DNA from: Deltaproteobacteria bacterium
GTDB lineage: Bacteria; Myxococcota_A; UBA796; SXON01
NCBI GenBank assembly: GCA_947484175.1
Contig: CANKOI010000015.1
Coordinates: forward strand, 1-57,366
Length of the DNA: 57,366 nt
Reading direction: 5' to 3'
Position numbers and translations under genes: made by a program. The notes under the pieces were generated by a model that was not told the origin of the DNA, did no database searches, and saw nothing but the letters and a program-made list of their open reading frames with translations. Below are positions 24,851 through 33,344 of this stretch, one piece after another (within the stretch, counting starts at the first letter, position 1; each line of letters starts with the position of its first letter).

Positions 24851-25776
24851 GCCGCAGTGCCCTCGCGACCGACGACCCCGATGAACGCTTCTTCGAGGCT
24901 GGGGAGCCGACGTTCCAACGCGCGCAGCCGGAAGGCGCCGCCTGCGGCCAGTGCGGCCAACCCCTCCCGGGGATCGGCGCCCGCCCGCACACGCCAGCAC
25001 TCCCAGCCGTCGACGGTGCCCAGGGGCTCCACTACTTGAACGCCGGGGAGCCCACCGAGCTGCCGGCCCTCGATGCCCTGCACCTCCACGTAGGTCCACG
25101 CCCCGCCGGGTGCTCGGGCGCGAAGTTCCTCCAGAGAGCCGTCCGCGACGATCCGCCCGTTGGTGATCACCACCGCCCGCGGGCACAGCGCCTCCACCTC
25201 GGAGAGGATGTGGGTGCTCAGAATGACGGTGTGATCGCCTGCGAGGGAAACCACGAGGTCACGAATCCCTGCGACCTGGGCGGGATCGAGTCCCGACGTC
25301 GGCTCGTCCAAAATGAGCACCGGCGGATCGTGGACGAGCGCTTGGGCGAGCCCTACGCGCTGCCGGTACCCCTTGGAGAGCGAGCCGAGGAGGCGGCGCT
25401 CCCACCCGGCGAGGCCGACCCGCTCCATCGTTTCGCCAACCCGGCGGCTCCGTTCGGCTTTGCCCATCCCGCGAAGCTCGGCGCAGAAGTCGAGGTACAC
25501 CCCGACGCTCAGCTCCGGGTAGAGCGGCGGTGTTTCGGGGAGGTAGCCAACCCGCTCCCGAACGGCGCGGGGTTCGTCAAACACATCGAAGCCCGCCACC
25601 TTCACGTCGCCGGCGTCGGCCGACAGAAAGCCAGTCAGGATGCGCATCGTCGTGGTCTTCCCGGCGCCGTTGGGGCCAAGGAAGGCGACGATCTCACCTC
25701 GGGCCACCGTGAAGGAAACATCACGCAGGGCCGCGCGAGGGCCATAGGCCTTGTTCAGTCCCGAGACTTCGATCAT
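24847..25776 (-). CDS. GldA-like ABC transporter ATP-binding protein
   Basis: 309 aa from the ATG at 25776 (MIEVSGLNKAYGPRAALRDV). The motifs are complete: Walker A GPNGAGKTTTMRIL (about 37-50), Q-loop region VGYLPETPPLYPELSV, signature LSKGYRQRVGLAQAL, Walker B PPVLILDEPTSGLDP and the switch His in ILSTHILSE. The C-terminal extension (about 215-309) is usual for ABC-2 ATPases. It is the first gene of the operon that runs through GldF, GldG, DUF4340 and the selenoprotein. It is divergent from the SurA-like gene with no room for a separate intergenic promoter. Confidence 0.93.
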   Translation of the reverse strand: MIEVSGLNKAYGPRAALRDVSFTVARGEIVAFLGPNGAGKTTTMRILTGFLSADAGDVKVAGFDVFDEPRAVRERVGYLPETPPLYPELSVGVYLDFCAELRGMGKAERSRRVGETMERVGLAGWERRLLGSLSKGYRQRVGLAQALVHDPPVLILDEPTSGLDPAQVAGIRDLVVSLAGDHTVILSTHILSEVEALCPRAVVITNGRIVADGSLEELRARAPGGAWTYVEVQGIEGRQLGGLPGVQVVEPLGTVDGWECWRVRAGADPREGLAALAAGGAFRLRALERRLPSLEEAFIGVVGREGTAA

Positions 25777-26323
25777 GCGCGGCACGGTTAATGCGACCGG
25801 GATGTGGATGCTGACAATCTGCTTGGCGTTCGCCGCTCCTGCCGATCGCGTTCTATTCGTTGTGGGAAGCCGAATTGTCACTCAGAGCGACGTGGCGTTC
25901 GAGACTTTTTTCGGCGATGCCGATCGCAGTCCGGTTCCGGCGTTTGAAGATCCCGCCGTCCCGCTGCCGGAGCGGCTTCGTGACATTGCCGCGGTGAGGC
26001 AACTCGCGGGGGACACTGCGGTGTTCCGGCCCGATCCCGGCGACGTCCGTGCTCGCGCGGATGCCTTTCTGTCGCACTGGGCCCGCCCCGACGATGGACT
26101 GGCCGCGCTTCGAGACTGGGGCTTCGACGAGAGCGCCTTCCTCGGCTTGCTCTACAGCCGCCTCGTGGCCGAACGATTCGTGTCGAGGAGCCTGCCGCCG
26201 CCGAGTGCAGACGCCGCCGAGGCCGAACGGGCCGAGTGGCTGCAACGCTATTCGGAGTGGATCAAGGAGGCTCGTGGCCGGGTGGAGATCCGCGTGCCCG
26301 CAGAGACGGGCGAAGATCCGTGA
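25775..26323 (+). CDS. SurA N-terminal-like exported protein
   Basis: 182 aa if started at the ATG at 25775, which gives a signal peptide of usual length (MRGTVNATGMWMLTICLAFA, cleavage near Ala-Pro-Ala). An ATG at 25802 gives a shorter, uncharged signal and is also possible. The mature protein opens DRVLFVVGSRIVTQSDVAFE, the pattern of SurA-type chaperone N-termini, with a helical FGLLYSRL-like region later. No PPIase (parvulin) domain is present, so if related it is a chaperone-only form. The stop overlaps the rimI GTG (GTGA). Resemblance is limited to the N-terminal motif, so this is a moderate call. Confidence 0.6.
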   Translation: MRGTVNATGMWMLTICLAFAAPADRVLFVVGSRIVTQSDVAFETFFGDADRSPVPAFEDPAVPLPERLRDIAAVRQLAGDTAVFRPDPGDVRARADAFLSHWARPDDGLAALRDWGFDESAFLGLLYSRLVAERFVSRSLPPPSADAAEAERAEWLQRYSEWIKEARGRVEIRVPAETGEDP

Positions 26324-26778
26324 GCGGGGAGGGGGTTTACGCGCTCAGCCGCACGCACCGTCAGGAGCTCATCGAGCTTCAGGAGGCCGCGTTGGGTGGA
26401 GAGGCGTGGACGCCGGGCATGGTGGACGAGGAGTTCGATCGGCCCGGCGGCGTGCTCCTCGGCGTGGGTGAGCCGCTTCAGGGGTTCGCATGTGCCTGGA
26501 TTGTGCTTGACGAGTTGCACCTCCTCCTCATCGCCGTGGAGGCCACCTCCCGCCGTCGGGGCCTCGCCCGGGCCCTGCACACGGCGCTGCTGGCTCGAGC
26601 GAGGGGCCGTGCCTCCGCTGGCTGGCTCGAGGTGCGCGCAGACAACGCCGCGGCTCGTTGTTTCTATGGTTCGCTCGGATGGGAAGAGGTCGGCGCCCGC
26701 CCCCGCTACTACACCGATGGCTGCGACGCCGTGGTGATGCGCATGGCGCCGCTCTACCAGCCTGCCGCGAAACGGTAG
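26320..26778 (+). CDS. rimI: RimI-like GNAT acetyltransferase (ribosomal protein S18 N-terminal type)
   Basis: 152 aa from a GTG at 26320 overlapping the previous stop (GTGA). The acetyl-CoA site is VEATSRRRGLARALHTALLA (Arg/Gln-x-x-Gly-x-Ala pattern, about 72-91). The C-terminal part has WLEVRADNAAARCFYGSLGW and RPRYYTDGCDAVVMRM, the Asn...Ala...Phe-Tyr...Gly-(Phe/Trp) and Tyr-Tyr...Asp-Ala run typical of RimI. It would acetylate the N-terminal Ala of S18, or other protein N-termini. Its end overlaps the convergent AgmX/PglI gene by 25 bases. Confidence 0.8.
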   Translation: MSGEGVYALSRTHRQELIELQEAALGGEAWTPGMVDEEFDRPGGVLLGVGEPLQGFACAWIVLDELHLLLIAVEATSRRRGLARALHTALLARARGRASAGWLEVRADNAAARCFYGSLGWEEVGARPRYYTDGCDAVVMRMAPLYQPAAKR

Positions 26779-27770
26779 GTCTTCGCCACCTTGAACGGGT
26801 GTGCGATCCGTTGGAATCGCCACGCCGAGATGGTGCGCTCAATGCAGCCTTCCAGTTCGTCATCGGGCGTGTCGAGTGCCGTGCTCTTGAAGCCTGAAAC
26901 TGTGCCATCGGTCTCGATGGTGAATCGGACCTTCCAGCCGCCCTTGAATTCAGGATCGGCCTTCAAGCGCCGCTGCACGCAAGCTTCCACCTGTGGGTAG
27001 TAGGCGCTGGAAACCTCCTTCGCCATGGCCTTGATCTCGTCCTCGGTTTGCAGCACCGTCGTGTTCACGCGAGTGACGGCGATCTCCACTTCGCCGAGCG
27101 CGGAGCCGCCAACCTTGGCGCTGGTGATTCCCAAGGCAATGTCTCCGCTGCCGCCGCTCCCCGCCGGAATGAACTTCACGCCCACCGGCCCGCCGGAGCC
27201 GCCCTCGGCAGCGGTCGCCACGTGTTCGCCGCCGCCGGTCGGCAGGTTCGGTAGCCGCTGCTTCCGCTGTGCGGGAGTGCGTGTCGTCTCCACGGGCGGA
27301 GGTGTGCTGGGCGCGACCTCCTTGTGGGCGATCATGCCATCGCGCGGCGCCATGTACACATCTTCCAGTTCGTAGACGAGCTCTTCTTGCTGAGTGCGCC
27401 ACGCGCTCCAGCCGGCCCCGGCCCCCACGAGGACGACGAGAAACACGGCCGCGGCCACGCCGCGGGTGCGGGTACCGGCCCGTTTCGCCACCACCGCCGA
27501 CTCAGCCGCCTGCCGCCGACGTTGCTCTAGTCCCGGGTCGGTGGCCGCCTCCTCACCGGGCACCTCCAACATGCAGTGGGGGCAATTGCCGCCGGCACGG
27601 GAGAGCTCGGGCGTGATCACGCCCTTGCAGAAGGGGCAGTTGGGGGTGCGGGCTGGCGCCGTAGCGGTCACGGGGACGGAGGCTAACGGGGAAAGCGCGG
27701 CCCCGGTAGGGGGAACCCCGGCGAGGGATTGCCCCCGCTGTTTCTTGTTAGGATCCTGACACCTTCTCAC
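26754..27770 (-). CDS. AgmX/PglI C-terminal-domain protein with zinc ribbon
   Basis: 338 aa. A small zinc-ribbon-like motif (NCPFCKGVITPEL...NCPHC, about 44-66) lies in the cytoplasm. A membrane helix (GVAAAVFLVVLVGAGAGWSA, about 104-123), a Pro/Thr-rich linker and a C-terminal domain (about 240-338) follow, with SSAYYPQVEACVQRRLKADP, WKVRFTIETDGTVSGFKS and CIERTISAWRFQRI. The C-terminal pattern is that of AgmX/PglI proteins linked to adventurous gliding in Myxococcus and is TonB-like in build. The GTG at 27770 has a GGAG 7 bases upstream and overlaps the redoxin-rhodanese gene by 23 bases; a GTG at 27671 is the alternative. No Agl/Gls motility genes are present nearby. Confidence 0.78.
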   Translation of the reverse strand: MRRCQDPNKKQRGQSLAGVPPTGAALSPLASVPVTATAPARTPNCPFCKGVITPELSRAGGNCPHCMLEVPGEEAATDPGLEQRRRQAAESAVVAKRAGTRTRGVAAAVFLVVLVGAGAGWSAWRTQQEELVYELEDVYMAPRDGMIAHKEVAPSTPPPVETTRTPAQRKQRLPNLPTGGGEHVATAAEGGSGGPVGVKFIPAGSGGSGDIALGITSAKVGGSALGEVEIAVTRVNTTVLQTEDEIKAMAKEVSSAYYPQVEACVQRRLKADPEFKGGWKVRFTIETDGTVSGFKSTALDTPDDELEGCIERTISAWRFQRIAHPFKVAKTYRFAAGW

Positions 27771-28620
27771 CGCGCCACTCCGACATCCCCCCCAGCACGC
27801 TGTAGATGTACGTGCCGCCGATGCTGGTCACGAACTCGCCTGCCGAGGCGCTGCGGCCGCCGCCCTGACATACGAAGATCACGTGCGTGGTCTGGCCCAG
27901 TTCGGCGTATCGATGGGGGAGTTCGTCGACGGGGATGTGCTTTGCGTGGGGCGAATGCGAGGACTCAAATTCGCGTTTGGTGCGCACATCCACGAGGATG
28001 TAGGGGGAGTCCTGCTCCTTAAGCATCGTCATCGCTTCCTCGCCGGTGATGTCGTTCACCAGAGCCGAGGGTGCGCCGGGCGTGCGGAGTTGCCCATCGC
28101 CGGAGGCGTTCGGCGGCGGAGGGGGCGCGGGGGGAGGGGGGGGCTCGCGGCCGGCGATGCCGGACACGATGTCGAGCAGGCGATCCACGCTGGGTAGGCC
28201 ACGTTCGTTGAAGCGGACGACCCCTTCTTGGTCGACGATCACGACCTGATCGCGACACTGTGGCAGCAGACGACCCGAGGCACGGTACCCACGGGCGGCT
28301 ACAGCCAGAGGATCGTAGAGCAGGAAGGTCTCGACGCCGAGCTGGGACCGCCACGCACGGAGCGCATCCGTCCTCGCCGTGTTCACGCCGAAGAGTGCGC
28401 AGTCGAGGGCTTCAAAGCGGGAACGCTCGCCATCGAGTCGCCGCAGCCATTCGGCTCTCGAGTCGTCCAACTTTTGAAGAAAAACCAGCATTACGTGCAG
28501 GTTCCCTTTGAAGTCGGCGAGCTTGATCCACGTACCGTCGTCGGCGGTCAGGGAGAGCCCGGTGGCGGGACTACCCACGGGGAGTGGCTTCCAGCGGAGC
28601 AGCGAGGCGAGCGAGGACAT
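27748..28620 (-). CDS. Peroxiredoxin-like/rhodanese fusion protein
   Basis: 290 aa, apparently cytosolic. The N-terminal half (about 10-155) has the AhpC/TSA thioredoxin-like layout (PLPVGSPATGLSLTADDGTW, LLYDPLAVAARGYRA, VIVDQEGVVRF), but the place of the peroxidatic Cys reads MLVFLQKLDDSRAEW with no Cys or Thr. A proline-rich hinge (about 160-170) links to a rhodanese domain (about 190-290) with active Cys251 in VCQGGGRSASAGEF. The rhodanese half may carry a persulfide or act as a thiol-redox switch; the redoxin half is probably a binding module. It sits 14 bases downstream of the receiver/PATAN gene. Confidence 0.8.
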   Translation of the reverse strand: MSSLASLLRWKPLPVGSPATGLSLTADDGTWIKLADFKGNLHVMLVFLQKLDDSRAEWLRRLDGERSRFEALDCALFGVNTARTDALRAWRSQLGVETFLLYDPLAVAARGYRASGRLLPQCRDQVVIVDQEGVVRFNERGLPSVDRLLDIVSGIAGREPPPPPAPPPPPNASGDGQLRTPGAPSALVNDITGEEAMTMLKEQDSPYILVDVRTKREFESSHSPHAKHIPVDELPHRYAELGQTTHVIFVCQGGGRSASAGEFVTSIGGTYIYSVLGGMSEWRGEKVSGS

Positions 28621-28634
28621 TGTGCGCCTCTAAG

Positions 28635-30659
28635 TCACTGCGCGCCCTCTCGCTGCTCGTCGCGCCGGCGGAGCGCTTCCAACAACAGGAATTCGGCCTG
28701 GCTGTGGATGTTGTCGGCGCCCCCGTCGTCGAAGCGTACTTCGAAGGAGCCATGCTCCAACGCTGCGAGGGAGAAGAGGGCCTCCTCTCCGGTGCGTCGA
28801 CCGTGCTGGGCGGCGACGATTTGACCCTCGCGGACCTGAACACTGCCGGGCTCCCCTGCTTCGGTGATCTGCACCAGTGCAGTCTTTCCGCCCAACGTGA
28901 GAGTCTGGAGGAGGTCGATGAGGCCAAGGTCGCGCAGGGCGCCGCTGATTCCGCTGGCCTGACTGGGGCTGCGCGCTACGGCCCGGCGGAGCTTGGCGAC
29001 CACCACGTCGGGGTGGAGCGGCTTCTCCAAAACGTCTTCGGCACCCAACTCCAACCCTCGAGCCACGTCCTTGGCGCCACTGCCCTTGTCGGTGAGCAGC
29101 AACACCGGGATGTCCCGAGTCTCTGCGGTGCGACGCAGCTCCAACATCAGCGTGATGCCATCTTTCCGGGGCAGACGCAGGTTGGCGATCACGGCCGCCG
29201 GGATGAGGTTTTTGGCCAGCTGAAGTGCCTGCTCCCCGTCGGCGGCCACCATCACGTCAAACCCGGCGGCACCCAGGCGCGCTTCGAGGGCCGTCAGGAC
29301 GGCGGCCTCGCGCTCGGCGAGGATGATCGTGGAGCTGGCGCCCCCTCCTGCTGCGACCTGATGCCGCAGCCCCTGCCGACGGAGCACGTGTGCGAGCGCG
29401 CGGAGCACACGCGCGTCGTGGCGGGCCGCTTCGGGACCCAAGGCCTCCACAGGGTCGCCGCCGTCCACCACGGAGGCGTGTACGGCTGCCCGCGCGGTGT
29501 AGAGGACCTCCACGCGCAGGTCGCGCCCGGGGCCTTCGTGGCCGGCGAGGCGGCGCTCCACCGACGTGAGCAGGCCATCGATGTCCCACGGGGGATCGAA
29601 CTGTCGGAGCACGGTCATGGCGAGGGCGAAGCGTCGCCCTTCGTCACGCCGGTCGAGCATCCCGCTGATCAGGCTGAGCTCGTCGATGTCACAGAACATC
29701 GCGGCGATCTGCACGGCATCCCGGTCTTCGGGCCGGAGTTGCATCTCCGCAGCGAGTGCCGCGGTGAGGCGCGCCATGCGGCGCACGCGGCCTCGGGCAT
29801 CCATCTGGCGCGACTCGCCCGCGAGGAGGAGGAATTCAGCCAACTGGAGGAAGAAGTGTCGGGTGCGATCTTCGGGCGCCGCGCTCCGATTGGTAAGCCC
29901 GAAGCCGTCGACCGGGCAGAGCCGCAGCCCGGGACAAACCTTCTTCCACCCGGCCACGTTCGCGTCGATGAGCCGCGCGTTCGCGCGGCGGTAGAAGAGT
30001 CGAACCAGACGGTCGGCGCTCAGGTGCGCGTGGACGGCTTCGGGATCACTGACCACCACCGCGTCGCCGCCTTCAAGCGCCTCCAGTCGTCGGAGCGCCA
30101 TCGCCGTGTCGGCGTCGGGCTCGACGAGCAGGGTGGTGGCGTCGTCGGGATCGAATTCCCGCGTTTCAGGGCGCGGCAGCGCGCTGCCTTGAGCGTCTTC
30201 GGGGAGCATGGGCGCCAGCCGTTCGACAAGGCGCACCAGCGCGGATCTCGACGCCACGAAAAGGCGCAGCCGGGCCGCGTTGGTGGCCGCCTGCACCTGC
30301 CGCAGCGTTGCGATGTCGGTGGGGTCGGGGGTGAGCAGCGAGAGCACGCGCTTTTCCGGCTCGTGGAAGGTCGGAACAATCGTGCGTTCGCGGATCAGGC
30401 GTGCCGGAACCAGCGCCAGCACTTCGGCCGAGATCTGGAGTTTGTCCACCCGATCGTCGGGCACCAGATTCAGCCTGAATTGTTGGGCAAGGGCCCGGCT
30501 CATGCCGGCGTCGTCTATCAGCGACAAAGCAAGGGCCACATCGCCGAAGCGCATCCCCCGGAACTCAGGCCGGGACTTCTGCGCGATCACCTGGGCCACC
30601 TCGGCGGACGTGAGCAGGCCGAGCGCGACGCAGACTTCGCCAAGCGGGCTGTGGCTCAT
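28635..30659 (-). CDS. Multidomain protein: GspE-N-like, degenerate HD-GYP, degenerate receiver and PATAN (DUF4388)
   Basis: 674 aa from the ATG at 30659. Residues 5-110 resemble the GspE/MshE N-terminal domain (LGEVCVALGLLTSAEVAQVI). Residues about 268-420 look like an HD-GYP fold whose metal ligands are lost (MFCDIDELSL where His-Asp is expected; RVRRMARL lacking the first His). Residues about 443-562 are a receiver in which the phospho-acceptor Asp is Asn493 (VIANLRLPRKDG), although Thr523 and Lys546 are kept. Residues about 567-645 are a PATAN/DUF4388 domain (GALRDLGLIDLLQTLTLGGK; VQVREGQIVAAQHG). It is likely a non-catalytic signalling scaffold, perhaps binding c-di-GMP through the N-terminal domain. 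A frame up to 32942 is a shadow. Confidence 0.82.
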   Translation of the reverse strand: MSHSPLGEVCVALGLLTSAEVAQVIAQKSRPEFRGMRFGDVALALSLIDDAGMSRALAQQFRLNLVPDDRVDKLQISAEVLALVPARLIRERTIVPTFHEPEKRVLSLLTPDPTDIATLRQVQAATNAARLRLFVASRSALVRLVERLAPMLPEDAQGSALPRPETREFDPDDATTLLVEPDADTAMALRRLEALEGGDAVVVSDPEAVHAHLSADRLVRLFYRRANARLIDANVAGWKKVCPGLRLCPVDGFGLTNRSAAPEDRTRHFFLQLAEFLLLAGESRQMDARGRVRRMARLTAALAAEMQLRPEDRDAVQIAAMFCDIDELSLISGMLDRRDEGRRFALAMTVLRQFDPPWDIDGLLTSVERRLAGHEGPGRDLRVEVLYTARAAVHASVVDGGDPVEALGPEAARHDARVLRALAHVLRRQGLRHQVAAGGGASSTIILAEREAAVLTALEARLGAAGFDVMVAADGEQALQLAKNLIPAAVIANLRLPRKDGITLMLELRRTAETRDIPVLLLTDKGSGAKDVARGLELGAEDVLEKPLHPDVVVAKLRRAVARSPSQASGISGALRDLGLIDLLQTLTLGGKTALVQITEAGEPGSVQVREGQIVAAQHGRRTGEEALFSLAALEHGSFEVRFDDGGADNIHSQAEFLLLEALRRRDEQREGAQ

Positions 30660-30700
30660 CGCATGCCCTGTATTCCGATGCGCCGTTTCTTGTAGGCTTG

Positions 30701-31495
30701 CTACATGCGCTGGGCGATCACCTCCATGCACACCCGGTAGCGCTCGCTGATTCCGTACCGCACGGGGCGGAAGCCAGTCTCCTCCAAGAGCGCGTAGAGC
30801 CGCCTGCGCCCGAAGTTGTGGTAGTGCTCGAGCTCCCCCCAATAGGGATTCTGCTTCTGGCCATCCAGCAGCTTCCATGGGATGCAGTCGAGGTTGGGCA
30901 TCGACAGGAAGACCACGCCGTCGGGTTTGAGCAGGGTGCGCGCATGGGCCAGTCCCGCCTTGGGGAAGGGCATGTGCTCGAGGACGTCGGCCATGCTGAT
31001 GACGCGGAAGGTCTCCGGGGCGTCCAGCGAGAGCAGATCGACACAAAGGCCGTCGATTCCGCACTTCTTGAGGGTCTCGACATTTCCCGCTCGCAAGTCG
31101 GTCCCGACTGCAGAAAAGCCGTACTCCTGCGCCGTGAACAGCAGGGAGCCGTTGCCACACCCGACGTCGAGCCACGCGCCGTCTTGCGCCCAGGGCAGGA
31201 CCTTCTCCACGATGCGGGCCGAGACGGGGCGCTGCCGTTCGAAGTCGTGGCCCACCTGCTGGTTGGTGTTGGTGCGAGAAAAGAGGACCTCGCATGCTGC
31301 CGGCGTGAAGTAGCCCTCGGTGAAGATGTGCCAGCAGCCTAGGCACTGCATCCAGCGCATCTCGGCGGGGATGCGCGGGTCGTAGAGGGGATGGGTCGCG
31401 CAGGAGTCTACGCGGACCTGTCGCAACTCCGTGAGCGCGCACAACGGGCAGGCGGTGTACGGGATCCGGGCTCCCGATGCGAGGGACTGAGGCAT
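30701..31495 (-). CDS. Class I SAM-dependent methyltransferase with N-terminal zinc-binding motif
   Basis: 264 aa from the ATG at 31495 (MPQSLASGARIPYTACPLCA). Paired Cys motifs CPLC and CLGC (about 16-19 and 50-53) suggest a small zinc site. The methyltransferase core has motif I WLDVGCGNGSLLFTAQEYGF and VGTDLRAGNVE. SMADVLEHMPFPKAGLAHAR and LLKPDGVVFLSMPNLDC follow, and the end, with YHNFGRRRLYALLEETGF, is of the Methyltransf_23 kind. The substrate is unknown; relatives often modify sugars or lipids of surface polymers. An ATG at 31585 would add 30 residues but overlap the start of the divergent HEAT gene. Confidence 0.82.
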   Translation of the reverse strand: MPQSLASGARIPYTACPLCALTELRQVRVDSCATHPLYDPRIPAEMRWMQCLGCWHIFTEGYFTPAACEVLFSRTNTNQQVGHDFERQRPVSARIVEKVLPWAQDGAWLDVGCGNGSLLFTAQEYGFSAVGTDLRAGNVETLKKCGIDGLCVDLLSLDAPETFRVISMADVLEHMPFPKAGLAHARTLLKPDGVVFLSMPNLDCIPWKLLDGQKQNPYWGELEHYHNFGRRRLYALLEETGFRPVRYGISERYRVCMEVIAQRM

Positions 31496-31583
31496 CCGTG
31501 CAACGTAGCGTGCGCCGGGGGGTCCGACGTCGGCGGTGGCGGATTGCGTGCCTTGGCGGCGGTTGGGCAATAGCTTGAGCCGC

Positions 31584-33344
31584 ATGGCGAGTGGAGTACC
31601 TCACGAGGATGACGGCGCAGGGGGGCGGGCTCAGCAGGTGGCGGCCACGCGGGTGAAGGAGGCGTTTGCCGCGCTCCTTAAGGGCCACCGCGCGCAGAAG
31701 ATGTACGCGGGCAGCGACAACTCCGACTCTCGCACGGCGCGAGAACGTTTCCGTCGGGGATACCTCTCGGGCATTCGTGAGGCGCTTCAGGACGTGCCGA
31801 TGTTGATGGTTGAGGTGACGCCCGACGGCTTTTACCTCGGGGACGCCGTGGTCCTCGAGGCCTCTGAGCGACGGGGCGATGTCGCGGAACAGCTCTTCTC
31901 GGAGGGGCTGCGCTTGGTGTCCATCGAGGCTGGGGCGTCGGACGACGAGTTGTCCGCACTCGCGGACCTGCTCCTCGCTCCTTGGGCGAGCCGCAACGAC
32001 CAACTGAGCGACCTTGCAAGCGCCGCGTGGGCGGCTGACTTTGCACACATCTCGGTGGAGGTCGTGGAGTCCCTTGCCGACCGGGTGCCGGCTGAACTGG
32101 GCGAGAGTCCCATCGTGCGGCATTTGGCCGGGCTGGTGGCGGAGCTCAACGCCCAGGCAGCGGAGTCCGTGCAGACGAACATGACTCGGCTTCGCCAAGA
32201 CGAACTGGCCGTGATGCTTGCGGTGCGTGATCATGTGCGATTCGACGAAGAGGGCAATGACAGCGGAGACATCAGATTCGCGGCCTCCGTCAGCCCGGCG
32301 CTGAAAGACGAGGTGCGGCTCTGCGTCGCGGATTGCGATGTGGCGAGAGCCGACGTGGCTGGCCTGCTCACCACGTGCCTCGCGTCGGTGCAGGACGCCG
32401 AGCGGGCCTCCATGATCGGGTCGGCGCTCTATGCCTACGTGGTAAACGCGGTGTTGGCAGAGGGCGAGAGCAGCCCGCTGATTCAGCGCACGGCGGAGCT
32501 GCTCGATCCGGACCTCACCCCCCACATGGCGTTCCGCGAGCAGGTGCGAGCCGCAGCGACTTCTCTCGCACAAGAGCCCACCCGCGGGCGGTTGTCGCGA
32601 CTGTTCCACCAAGTCGACCCCACGATCGGGCGGGGGCTGGCCTTCAGTCTCTTCCAGTTGCTCCCCGGAGAGGACGAAGCGGTGGCGATCGCGCCGGTAC
32701 TCCCGCCGTGGGCGGTCGGCGTTCTCGCCGACACCGTGCTTCTCCGGGCGGCGCCCGAGCCGCGCGTCGCGATCGATGTGCCCCGGAGGTTCTTCAGGTC
32801 GCGCGGTCGCGGCTCGGTCCTCCTCGGCCTGGCGATGGCCGCCCGCCAGACCGACGCGCGCCTCCTCGATGCGGTGCTGGCCCACGCTCTCGACCCAGCG
32901 GACGAGGTGCGCGAAGCGGTGCTGGTCGCCCTGCGGCACCACGACACGCCTCAGATTCGGGAGGTCGTCCGGTCGGCGTGGAACGACGACGCCGAGACGG
33001 TGCGGCTCGAGGCGCTACGGTATTCGGTCGCTTACCGCGACGCCGAGGCGGTGCCGTGGATCAAGGACCGCTTGCACTCCCCTGCGCTGGCTCGTCTGAG
33101 TGCATTGGAGGTGCGCGCCCTGTGCGTAGCGTTCGGCCGCCTGCACGGCGCCAATGCCCAGCCGGTGCTCATGGCACTGGCCGAGGGCACTGGGGAGGCG
33201 CGTCACCCGGAGCTGCCCCGGCTGGCGCTGCACGGGCTCAAGGCGATCGGAACGCAGGCGGCGCGCGCAGCCTTGCTTCGCATTGGTGAAGCAACGCCAG
33301 CGTTGGACGATGAGGTGCAGATGCTTGCTCAGGCGATGGCGTGA
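31584..33344 (+). CDS. HEAT-repeat-like protein
   Basis: 586 aa from an ATG at 31584. The protein is soluble and almost all alpha-helical. The C-terminal third has HEAT-type repeats (AARQTDARLLDAVLAHALDP, EVREAVLVALRHHDTPQIRE, TVRLEALRYSVAYRDAEAVP). The N-terminal part (about 15-250) is helical and unrecognised. Its stop overlaps the GTG of the degenerate HD-GYP gene (GTGA), so the two are co-translated; HEAT/HD pairs of this kind occur in Myxococcota genomes. It may be a protein-interaction scaffold. It is divergent from the methyltransferase across 88 bases in which I see no convincing promoter. Confidence 0.75.
   Translation: MASGVPHEDDGAGGRAQQVAATRVKEAFAALLKGHRAQKMYAGSDNSDSRTARERFRRGYLSGIREALQDVPMLMVEVTPDGFYLGDAVVLEASERRGDVAEQLFSEGLRLVSIEAGASDDELSALADLLLAPWASRNDQLSDLASAAWAADFAHISVEVVESLADRVPAELGESPIVRHLAGLVAELNAQAAESVQTNMTRLRQDELAVMLAVRDHVRFDEEGNDSGDIRFAASVSPALKDEVRLCVADCDVARADVAGLLTTCLASVQDAERASMIGSALYAYVVNAVLAEGESSPLIQRTAELLDPDLTPHMAFREQVRAAATSLAQEPTRGRLSRLFHQVDPTIGRGLAFSLFQLLPGEDEAVAIAPVLPPWAVGVLADTVLLRAAPEPRVAIDVPRRFFRSRGRGSVLLGLAMAARQTDARLLDAVLAHALDPADEVREAVLVALRHHDTPQIREVVRSAWNDDAETVRLEALRYSVAYRDAEAVPWIKDRLHSPALARLSALEVRALCVAFGRLHGANAQPVLMALAEGTGEARHPELPRLALHGLKAIGTQAARAALLRIGEATPALDDEVQMLAQAMA

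Noticed and set aside
31540-31583. A -24/-12 (sigma-54) promoter before the HEAT gene
   Set aside because: The GG and GC bases can be placed ten bases apart, but the -12 element does not match TTGC; in such GC-rich DNA this is expected by chance.
30660-32942. A 1435-aa protein made by extending the receiver/PATAN frame upstream
   Set aside because: The extra 761 codons are antisense to the HEAT gene and overlap the methyltransferase; the real start MSHSPLGEV lies at 30659.
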